From: Candidatus Faecivivens stercoripullorum
GTDB lineage: Bacteria; Bacillota; Clostridia; Oscillospirales; Ruminococcaceae
Direction of reading: 5' to 3'
Assembly: GCA_018715285.1 (NCBI GenBank)
Contig: DVLW01000070.1
Location: 1-6,609 of the forward strand
DNA: 6,609 nucleotides
Below, in pieces: positions 1 through 5,613 of the stretch (the stretch's first letter is position 1; every line of letters starts with the position of its first letter). The notes below the pieces were generated by a model, which saw only the letters and a list, made by a program, of their open reading frames with translations, had not been told where the DNA came from and searched no databases. A program made the position numbers and the translations under genes.

Positions 1-622
1 CAAAATAGGGCTTGAGTTGTTCTGCAATCTGTTCAGACAGTTCTGCATCCGTTTCAACCGGAATGATTTCTTCCGGGTATTCAATTTCCATCTCAATCGG
101 TTCTGAAAAATGTACCGTGCATATCCAGTCCTGTCCAAAGAGAAAATCATTGTTGGTCAGCACAAAATAATAGTTGTCCCCTTTGACAGGCTGTTCCAGT
201 GCTTCGATATCATAAGCCTGAGAAAGATCTACCGTCATAGTTCCGCTGGAATGCGGCTGAAATTCCGTTCCGCTGAAGATAACATCATCCGAAACCGGTT
301 CTATTTCCTCACCAGTTGACCAGCGCATCAGTTTGAGCTGAGGCTGGAAATTCAGCTGCTTATCCGATTTATTTTCGACCTGGATGGAAACAATTCCGTC
401 TCCCTGATAGGATGCACTGAGACTCAGTTCATCACCGCGCAGAGATGAAAATATGTTCCAGGCAAAAGCGGTCATCGAAAATCCACAGATCAGGATGGCA
501 ACCATGATTCCCGCCATTTTTACCGGTAAAAACCGGCTTTTTACCGGATGCAGGTTTACGCCGGTTTTCTGCTGAAAAATTGTCCGGATATTCTGTAAAT
601 TTTGTTTGCCAAAAGCGTCCAT
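1..622 (-). CDS. Single-pass membrane protein, putative anti-sigma factor/ECF partner (3' end outside window)
   Basis: The frame is open from ATG at 622 to the left edge, giving 207 visible codons with no stop, so the C-terminus is missing. A strong ribosome binding site, GGAGGT (631-636), lies 8 nt before the ATG. Residues 1-35 are basic and presumably cytoplasmic. Residues about 36-54 form one hydrophobic segment ending in TAFAW. The remainder is polar, rich in Asp, Glu, Gln and alternating beta-type residues, as expected of an extracytoplasmic beta-sandwich-like domain. I do not recognise the outer domain by name. The gene starts 16 nt after the ECF sigma factor stop and is surely co-transcribed, which is the usual position of an anti-sigma factor. 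The cytoplasmic part has no Cys or zinc-finger (HxxxCxxC) motif and is short for a classical anti-sigma domain. The anti-sigma role is therefore inferred from position alone. It could instead be a sensor or an envelope protein of the same regulon. Confidence 0.72.
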   Translation of the reverse strand, partial: MDAFGKQNLQNIRTIFQQKTGVNLHPVKSRFLPVKMAGIMVAILICGFSMTAFAWNIFSSLRGDELSLSASYQGDGIVSIQVENKSDKQLNFQPQLKLMRWSTGEEIEPVSDDVIFSGTEFQPHSSGTMTVDLSQAYDIEALEQPVKGDNYYFVLTNNDFLFGQDWICTVHFSEPIEMEIEYPEEIIPVETDAELSEQIAEQLKPYF

Positions 623-638
623 ATCCTGATACCTCCAT

Positions 639-1175
639 TCAGTCGGAAATTGCCTGCCTGAGCTGGCACTTGGTCCGATAAAGGCTGTTGTTGACCTGTT
701 TTACATTCAATCTCAGCGCACGTGCAATTTCCTTTGGCTTTTGTTCGTAATAATACCGCCGAATCAGGATTTCCCGTGCAGGTTCTTCCAGTGCATTGAT
801 CGAGGCTGCCAGTGTGCGCTGTGTCTCCTGATGCAGAACACCATCCACTATATCTGTCTGGCTTAAAAATCCGGCATCTTCCAGTGGGATAATCTTGCGC
901 TTTGCAATTTCCCGGCATCGGTTGACTGCCTGTGTCCTTGCGACAATTGAAAGCCAGGTTTTGAGTTTGCCACGTCTGGCGTCGTACCTGTCCGGATGCT
1001 CCCACAGATAGATGAAGGTATCCGCAACGCATTCTTCTACATCCTGCGTTGACCCGATATTTTTTAAAACGGCACTGGCAGTTTTCCATAAAAGTCTGGA
1101 ATACCGCGTAATCACATCGCTGATTGCCGTTTCATCCCGATTTTGAATTGCGGTTATCAACTTTTCATCTTTCAA
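639..1175 (-). CDS. ECF-type RNA polymerase sigma factor (sigma-70 family)
   Basis: The protein has 178 residues from the TTG start chosen here, a normal ECF length with only sigma regions 2 and 4. Region 2 covers about residues 17-90. It includes the core-binding stretch DVEECVADTFIYLW (45-58) and the -10-recognition helix around KLKTWLSIVARTQAVNRCRE (70-89). Region 4 covers about 129-175. It begins EEPAREIL and contains the helix-turn-helix KEIARALRLNVKQVNNSLYR, which reads the -35 element. The reading frame also offers a GTG at 1184, three codons upstream. I prefer TTG at 1175 because the Shine-Dalgarno AAGGGGTGA overlaps that GTG and is correctly spaced only for the TTG; the resulting N-terminus MKDEKLI is also typical of the family. 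The gene is first in a two-gene operon with the membrane protein downstream and follows the terminator of the ABC operon. It probably directs RNA polymerase to a small envelope- or stress-type regulon, possibly including its own promoter. The inducing signal cannot be read from the sequence. Confidence 0.9.
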   Translation of the reverse strand: MKDEKLITAIQNRDETAISDVITRYSRLLWKTASAVLKNIGSTQDVEECVADTFIYLWEHPDRYDARRGKLKTWLSIVARTQAVNRCREIAKRKIIPLEDAGFLSQTDIVDGVLHQETQRTLAASINALEEPAREILIRRYYYEQKPKEIARALRLNVKQVNNSLYRTKCQLRQAISD

Positions 1176-1180
1176 AAAAT

Positions 1181-1189
1181 TCACCCCTT
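1181..1189 (-). promoter_or_regulatory. Ribosome binding site that decides the ECF sigma start
   Basis: On the minus strand this reads AAGGGGTGA, one base short of the ideal AAGGAGGTGA. Its G-run touches the GTG at 1184, leaving no spacing for that codon. It sits 8 nt (counted from the G-run) before the TTG at 1175. This favours TTG as the real start and a 178-residue protein. Confidence 0.6.
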
Positions 1190-1197
1190 GCCATCAG

Positions 1198-1211
1198 TAT
1201 GACCGGTCATA
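1198..1211. promoter_or_regulatory. 14-bp perfect palindrome upstream of the ECF sigma gene (candidate operator)
   Basis: The sequence TATGACCGGTCATA is its own reverse complement and ends about 9 bp before the ribosome binding site of the sigma gene. It abuts the AT-rich stretch TACTATATAT (minus strand), which could serve as a -10 region. It has no loop bases, so a protein-binding site is more plausible than an RNA hairpin. I found no good -35 box. TGAAAT at 1255-1260 resembles an ECF -35 element but has no clear -10 partner. Binding by a dimeric regulator is inference. Confidence 0.35.
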
Positions 1212-1280
1212 TATAGTACGCAAAAAATCGGGAAAATACTTTTTATTACCAAATATTTCAAACCTCGCAGTTTCTGGCAG

Positions 1281-1318
1281 TAAAAATCAAAATCCGGTCC
1301 ATACAGAACCGGATTTTG
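1281..1318 (-). terminator. Intrinsic terminator of the marR-ABC-ABC operon
   Basis: A perfect 11-bp stem (1288-1298 with 1308-1318) encloses a 9-nt loop. On the minus strand it is followed by ATTTTTA, giving a run of U in the RNA after the stem. It lies 44 bp beyond the stop of the second ABC gene and upstream of the ECF sigma gene. It therefore separates the two transcription units. The arms end in A/T pairs on both strands, so weak function in the other direction cannot be excluded, but no plus-strand gene needs it. Confidence 0.85.
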
Positions 1319-1361
1319 CAAGGAGGTATTAAAGAGGTTTGTCAAAGAAAAACTGCTCCCA

Positions 1362-3170
1362 TCAGGAGAACTGAGAATAAAACAGACGGGCGTAAAAACC
1401 ATCTTTTTCGATCAACTGGCTGTGGGTTCCCTGTTCTACGATATCGCCATCCCGTACCACCAGAATGTTATCAGCATTTTGGATGGTAGAAAGCCGGTGG
1501 GCGATGACAAAACAGGTTTTGCCTTTCATCAGCTGGCGCATCGCAGCCTGAATACGAATTTCGGTACGGGTATCGACATTACTCGTCGCTTCGTCCAGAA
1601 TCAGCATCTGTGCGTCCAGCAGCATTGCGCGTGCAATCGTCAGAAGCTGCTTTTGTCCCTGCGAGATGTTGATGCCGTCTTCAGTCAGCAGGGTATCGTA
1701 TCCTTGAGGCAGCGCCATGATAAAATCATGGATATAGGCAGCTTTTGCGGCCGCTTCAATCTCTTCTTGGGATGCATCCGGGCGTCCGTACGCGATATTC
1801 TCACGTACCGTTCCGGTAAACAGCCAGGTTTCCTGCAAGACCATCGCATATGCCAGCCGGAGACTGGAACGGGTAACCGTCTGGATGTTCTGCCGGTCGA
1901 TACAGATTGTACCGCTGTCCGGGTCATAAAACCGCATCAGGAGGTTAGTAAGGGTAGTTTTACCGGCACCAGTCGGTCCGACAATCGCGGTCAGACTGCC
2001 GCCATCTGCTTTCAGGGTCAGGTCATGGATAATTTCCTGACCAGGGAGATAGCCAAAGCGGATATGTTCCATTTCGACTTCACCATTGGTAACGGTAAGA
2101 GCCTGTGCATCCGGAGCATCCGCAGCTTCCGGTTTTTCTTCCAGCAGCAGGAAGACACGTTCAGCCGCTGCCAACGCTGACTGCAATTCACTGATGACGT
2201 TTGCAATCTCGTTGATTGGGCCTGAGAATTTACGGGAATAGAGGACAAAAGAAGAAAGATCACCCAGCGTCAGCGCAAACCGTCCGCCAAACAGGTACAG
2301 CATTGCACCGAAAACGGAAATCAGTGCGAGGGAAAGGTTGTTGATAAAATTGACCGACGGGCCCATTCCAGCTGACGCATAGTCGGCCTGGTAATAGGCG
2401 TCACAGCTTTCGGTATTTCGGGTAGAGAAACGGTTATTCATCGTTTCTTCCTGATGGTAGGATTTGATCGTCTTGTGTCCGGAAATGGATTCCTCGGTGT
2501 ATCCGTTAAGCTCACCCATTTTGGCACTGCGCCGGGAAAAGAGTGGGCGGACTTTTTTGGACATATACCGGGTAAACATGATCGAAATCGGTACCGTTAC
2601 GACAAAGACCAGCACCAGCGGCGGATTGATGCATATCATCATGATAAGTGAACCGACTACCGTAATCACACTGGAACAGATCTGGACAAGGTCACTGGAC
2701 AGTGAGGTGTTGACCGTATCAATATCATAGGAAATATGGCTGATAATATCACCGGTCTGATGGCGGTCAAAAAAGCTGACCGGCAGGGTAGTCAGATGGT
2801 CAAAGACATCCTTGCGCATCTGGAAGACAATTTTCTGGCTGAGCCGGATCAGCATGACCGATAACAGCCATTCAAACAGCGAGGCCAGCGCATAACAGAT
2901 AATCATCAGTCCGCAGCAGCGGAAGACTGTCTGAAAATCTACCTGTCCGATACCAACAATTGCATTGACTGCGTTGCCGGCAAGTGACGGACCTGCAAGG
3001 GCAAGTAGATTGCTGGTGACGGTCATGACCAGCGCCGCAAACAGCAAAAACTTAAATTTATACAGGTACTTCCATAACCGGCTCAGAATCTGGGTGGTTT
3101 TCATCCGCGGCTTGTCAGGCACACCTTTCTGGAGGCTGGCATTTTTTCCACTGAACATATTGTGGTTCAT
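1362..3170 (-). CDS. ABC exporter half-transporter B (TMD-NBD), catalytic subunit of a heterodimer
   Basis: This is a 602-residue fused exporter half: a membrane domain of about six helices (residues about 38-320) and a nucleotide-binding domain (about 365-602). Visible ATPase elements are A-loop Tyr374, Walker A GPTGAGKT (398-405), Q-loop Gln446, Walker B MLILDE with Asp526 and catalytic Glu527, D-loop SNVD (530-533) and H-loop His558. The signature is ISQGQ (502-506) instead of LSGGQ, with the Gln-for-Gly change found in one partner of TM287/288-, BmrCD- and LmrCD-type heterodimers. It therefore supplies the intact Walker B and H-loop of the catalytic site and the altered signature of the degenerate site. 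The start ATG overlaps the stop of half-transporter A as ATGA, and AAGGAGG lies 7 nt upstream. It is the last gene before the terminator. The probable role is ATP-driven export of a hydrophobic drug or toxic compound across the cytoplasmic membrane. The substrate is unknown. Confidence 0.93.
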   Translation of the reverse strand: MNHNMFSGKNASLQKGVPDKPRMKTTQILSRLWKYLYKFKFLLFAALVMTVTSNLLALAGPSLAGNAVNAIVGIGQVDFQTVFRCCGLMIICYALASLFEWLLSVMLIRLSQKIVFQMRKDVFDHLTTLPVSFFDRHQTGDIISHISYDIDTVNTSLSSDLVQICSSVITVVGSLIMMICINPPLVLVFVVTVPISIMFTRYMSKKVRPLFSRRSAKMGELNGYTEESISGHKTIKSYHQEETMNNRFSTRNTESCDAYYQADYASAGMGPSVNFINNLSLALISVFGAMLYLFGGRFALTLGDLSSFVLYSRKFSGPINEIANVISELQSALAAAERVFLLLEEKPEAADAPDAQALTVTNGEVEMEHIRFGYLPGQEIIHDLTLKADGGSLTAIVGPTGAGKTTLTNLLMRFYDPDSGTICIDRQNIQTVTRSSLRLAYAMVLQETWLFTGTVRENIAYGRPDASQEEIEAAAKAAYIHDFIMALPQGYDTLLTEDGINISQGQKQLLTIARAMLLDAQMLILDEATSNVDTRTEIRIQAAMRQLMKGKTCFVIAHRLSTIQNADNILVVRDGDIVEQGTHSQLIEKDGFYARLFYSQFS

Positions 3171-4924
3171 TGATCTTCCTCCTTTTTACCCGGTGTATGC
3201 AGTTTGCCGTCACCCAGCTGGCTGCCGGCAATTTCCTGATAAACGGCGCAATTTTCCATCAGCTGTTCATGTGTTCCATAACCGATCTCCCGGCCGTTTT
3301 CCAGTACAAGAATATGGTCGGCCTGCATGACCGAACTGATACGCTGTGCAATGATGATGGAAGTGGTTTTCTGGTGGTTTTCCCGGATGGCCTGACGCAG
3401 GGACGCATCAGTTTTATAGTCCAGAGCGGACGAAGAGTCATCCAGAATCAGAATATCCGGCTGTCCGGCGAGCGCTCTTGCAATCAGCAGACGCTGCCGC
3501 TGGCCGCCTGAGAGGTTGCTGCCGCGGATAGCCAGCTGTGATTCAAAGCTGCCTTCACGGTCGAGGATAAATTCTTCTGCCTGTGCCTGACGGGCTGCAT
3601 CTTCAATCTGCTGCATCGTCAGTTTCCGTCCGAAATCAATGTTTTCCCGGATGGTGTCGGCAAACAGGACATCCGACTGGAAAACGACACCGAACATCCG
3701 ATGGAGTTTTTCATCCGAAATCCGGCGCACGTCTACTCCGCCAATTCGTACCTGACCATCGGACACATCATACAGCCGCATCAACAGATTGACAAGGGTC
3801 GATTTACCCGAACCGGTCGAACCGATGATACCCAGTGTCTCGCCTTTTTTCAGGGTAAAGTTAATGTCTGAAAGGTTATCCTGCTGTCCGAGGTAGGAAA
3901 AACTGACATGGTCAAACGCGATAAACTCATCAGGACTTGCGGCTTCTTCCCGTGTTTCATTTTCCAGCATGGGTGTCAGTTCTTCGGGAAGGTCAAGAAC
4001 TTCTGCAATACGGTCTGCGGAAGCCGTTCCTTTAGATAAAATGACAAACATACGCGAAAGAGAGATAACCGCTGTCAGGATAATCGTAAAATAGCTCTGA
4101 AAAGCAATGATCTTTCCGATCTTGGTAATGCCGCTGTTGACCAGAAATGCGCCCAGAAGTATAACAAACACCAGTCCAAAGTTCAAAAACAGGTTCATCA
4201 TCGGGTTGGTAGTCGCCATTGTAACGCCTGCTTTGGTTTCCTGACGGGAAAGCGCTGCGTTTACGCCGTCAAACCGTTCCCGTTCATAGCTACCCTTGGA
4301 AAGCGCCTTGATAATACGGATACCAACGATGTTTTCCCGTACCGTCTGAACCATCTGGTCGACACGTTTCTGTGTTTCGATGTACATAGGGATACCTTTT
4401 CGGGAAATCAGCCAGATGGTCAGTCCCATCAGCGGCATCATCGCCAGCAGTACTGCTCCCAGCCGCGGCTCCATTGCCATAGTGACAATCAGGCCGCCGA
4501 CCAGCAGAATCGGTGCACGTACACCCAGCCGCTGCATCATGTTCAGCATCCGGTGGACATTATAGGTATCAGAGGTAATCCGCGAAATCAGCGACGGAAT
4601 GGTAAGCCGGTCCACCTGATTACAGGAAAGGGAAGAGGTCTTTTCATATAAGTCCATCCGTACTTCTTCTGTGATATCCCGCGCGACATGTGCGGCCATC
4701 CGGTTGGGGATGACGTTGAATGCATAGACCATTCCGGAGGCCACCACCATCAGTCCGCCCCAAAGCAGGATATATGGTACTTCACCGGTTGGGATGACGT
4801 CGTCAATAATTTTGGAAAGCATCCAGGGAATCAGCAAATCCATCAATGCTCCCAGAAATTTGATGAGAAAACCGGCAGACATCCGCATCAGATAAGGACG
4901 GATATATTGCAGCAATCGTTTCAC
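3167..4924 (-). CDS. ABC exporter half-transporter A (TMD-NBD), degenerate-site subunit of a heterodimer
   Basis: This 585-residue fused half-transporter has membrane helices within about residues 15-300 and a nucleotide-binding domain at about 333-570. A-loop Tyr344, Walker A GSTGSGKS (368-375), Q-loop Gln416 and a canonical LSGGQ signature (471-475) are present. Two catalytic positions are changed. Walker B reads ILILDD, with Asp496 where the catalytic Glu should be, and the H-loop reads IAQR, with Gln527 in place of His. These are the substitutions known from the non-catalytic subunit of TM287/288- and BmrC/LmrC-type exporters, and they match the altered signature of the next gene. The start is GTG, overlapping the regulator stop as GTGA, with AGAGGG about 9 nt upstream. 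The C-terminal tail after about 570 is charged (GKKEEDQ). It should form a heterodimer with half-transporter B and be unable to hydrolyse ATP efficiently at its own site. Substrate unknown. Confidence 0.93.
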   Translation of the reverse strand: MKRLLQYIRPYLMRMSAGFLIKFLGALMDLLIPWMLSKIIDDVIPTGEVPYILLWGGLMVVASGMVYAFNVIPNRMAAHVARDITEEVRMDLYEKTSSLSCNQVDRLTIPSLISRITSDTYNVHRMLNMMQRLGVRAPILLVGGLIVTMAMEPRLGAVLLAMMPLMGLTIWLISRKGIPMYIETQKRVDQMVQTVRENIVGIRIIKALSKGSYERERFDGVNAALSRQETKAGVTMATTNPMMNLFLNFGLVFVILLGAFLVNSGITKIGKIIAFQSYFTIILTAVISLSRMFVILSKGTASADRIAEVLDLPEELTPMLENETREEAASPDEFIAFDHVSFSYLGQQDNLSDINFTLKKGETLGIIGSTGSGKSTLVNLLMRLYDVSDGQVRIGGVDVRRISDEKLHRMFGVVFQSDVLFADTIRENIDFGRKLTMQQIEDAARQAQAEEFILDREGSFESQLAIRGSNLSGGQRQRLLIARALAGQPDILILDDSSSALDYKTDASLRQAIRENHQKTTSIIIAQRISSVMQADHILVLENGREIGYGTHEQLMENCAVYQEIAGSQLGDGKLHTPGKKEEDQ

Positions 4925-5421
4925 TGTCCATCCCTCTTTTCTGCCGGTTCATTTGTATATTCTGGCTGTGTCAGAGGGGAAGACTGCTTCTGAACTTCAG
5001 CTTCGGCATTGAGATACATTCTGGAAAGCAAATCCCTTGCCTGTGCTTTTTCTTCTTCTGAAAAACCACGGGTCAGAACTTCTTCCCATCTGGAAAATAC
5101 GTCCAGAATCCTGGGCAGAAGCGCTTCTGCTTTTTCTGTCAGATACAGCTGCTGGACACGCCGGTCGGTTGGGGAAGGCTCCCGGCGGATATAGCCTGCC
5201 TGCTGCAAGGTTGCCAGATGACGGGCAACGACACTTTTATCCTTGTATAATTCTCCTGCAAGCTGGTCCTGTGAAATACCGGGTTTATGGCTGACCCTCA
5301 ATAAGTAGGCGCACTGCACACCGGAGATACCGCTGTCTGCCAGCTGCTGTGCCCGAAAGAAGTTGCTGCACCGGGTGGTGCGGTTGATGAATTTCATCAT
5401 GCCATCCATCGGTTGATCCAT
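4921..5421 (-). CDS. MarR-family transcriptional regulator, probable repressor of the ABC operon
   Basis: The 166-residue protein has a winged helix-turn-helix at about residues 33-100. The recognition-helix region lies around YKDKSVVARHLATLQQAG (59-76) and the wing around 79-93, carrying the family's basic DRR motif (86-88). Flanking helices (about 9-30 and 100-140) would form the dimer interface. The tail from about 145 is polar and probably disordered. It is first in the operon, and its stop overlaps the ABC start (GTGA). Such placement usually means autorepression relieved by a small lipophilic ligand exported by the pump; that is inference from the family. The start is ambiguous. AAAGG directly abuts the ATG at 5421, whereas the in-frame ATG at 5409 (Met5) has GGATGG 8 nt upstream and is better spaced, so the true protein may be 162 residues. 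A candidate operator array lies in the promoter. Confidence 0.92.
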   Translation of the reverse strand: MDQPMDGMMKFINRTTRCSNFFRAQQLADSGISGVQCAYLLRVSHKPGISQDQLAGELYKDKSVVARHLATLQQAGYIRREPSPTDRRVQQLYLTEKAEALLPRILDVFSRWEEVLTRGFSEEEKAQARDLLSRMYLNAEAEVQKQSSPLTQPEYTNEPAEKRDGQ

Positions 5422-5446
5422 CCTTTCTGTCGCGGATAATCGTCAG

Positions 5447-5488
5447 GATGCAATCGTTGCATCAGCAACAGTTGCTCACGCAACGATT
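5447..5488. promoter_or_regulatory. Candidate MarR operator array: alternating GCAA/TTGC half-sites
   Basis: Five half-sites alternate in orientation: GCAA 5450, TTGC 5457, GCAA 5465, TTGC 5472 and GCAA 5480, with steps of 7, 8, 7 and 8 bp. They build overlapping palindromes: GATGCAA-3-TTGCATC (5447-5463, perfect), two tandem GTTGC-4-GCAAC units 15 bp apart (5456-5469 and 5471-5484), and an overall 37-bp dyad centred on 5470 with 16 of 18 pairs matching. The array starts inside the -10 box and covers the expected transcription start (about 5479). A bound protein there would block RNA polymerase. Binding by the adjacent MarR-type protein is inferred from location and symmetry. Confidence 0.65.
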
Positions 5489-5514
5489 ATACCACGCCTG
5501 GTATTTCCTGTCAA
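5486..5514 (-). promoter_or_regulatory. Perfect-consensus sigma-A promoter of the marR-ABC-ABC operon
   Basis: On the minus strand, TTGACA (5509-5514) and TATAAT (5486-5491) are separated by exactly 17 bp. Both boxes and the spacer match the vegetative sigma-70/sigma-A ideal. The predicted start is near 5479, giving a leader of about 58 nt before the regulator ATG. AT-rich sequence upstream of the -35 box (5515-5530) could act as an UP-like element. A promoter this strong normally needs a repressor, in line with the operator-like repeats over its start site. Confidence 0.9.
5489..5504. promoter_or_regulatory. Palindrome inside the promoter spacer
   Basis: ATACCA-4-TGGTAT is a perfect inverted repeat with 6-bp arms that fills the -10/-35 spacer and shares three bases with the -10 box. 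Its sequence differs from the GCAA/TTGC half-sites, so it may bind a second regulator, or it may be chance. No regulator for it can be named from the window. Confidence 0.35.
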
Positions 5515-5541
5515 TTATTTTTATTAAAATGCGTAACAGAT

Positions 5542-5585
5542 CAAAACCCTGCCGCACGGATTAAATAGTTCCGCAGCGGCAGGGT
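5542..5585 (-). terminator. Intrinsic terminator after the right-hand ABC gene
   Basis: A perfect 10-bp GC-rich stem (5546-5555 with 5576-5585) is extended inward by CGGA/TCCG across a small internal loop. On the minus strand it is followed by TTTT. It begins 28 bp after the stop of the partial ABC gene and precedes the marR promoter, so it isolates the two units. On the plus strand no U-tract follows, so it is directional. Confidence 0.85.
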
Positions 5586-5613
5586 ATAAACGGCAGATCA
5601 TATTTAGAGCGGG

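Noticed and set aside
432..638. Minus-strand frame starting at the ATG at 638, next to the sigma stop
   Set aside because: The ATG lies within the GGAGGT ribosome binding site region that serves the ATG at 622. Only the 622 frame gives a membrane segment and stays open to the window edge.
556..1089. Minus-strand open frame of 177 codons overlapping the ECF sigma gene in another frame
   Set aside because: Its composition (rich in Cys, Arg and Gly) is typical of out-of-frame translation, and the sigma factor frame has clear conserved regions.
1233..1260. TGAAAT (minus strand, 1255-1260) as an autoregulated ECF -35 element
   Set aside because: No matching -10 element at the usual 16-17 bp spacing could be recognised, so I did not list a promoter.
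1319..1361. AGGAGG on the plus strand at 1321-1326, looking like a ribosome binding site
   Set aside because: No ATG follows at suitable spacing, and the only short frame from a TTG ends within about a dozen codons.
1181..1402. Small minus-strand open frame across the gap between the ABC operon and the sigma gene
   Set aside because: It reads straight through the hairpin terminator at 1281-1318, begins out of frame inside the ABC gene, and has no good ribosome binding site.
1422..2180. Long plus-strand open frame (252 codons) antisense to half-transporter B
   Set aside because: It lies wholly inside a well-supported ABC gene, has no recognisable domain, and has no ribosome binding site or promoter that I can see. 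It is a by-product of codon use on the opposite strand.
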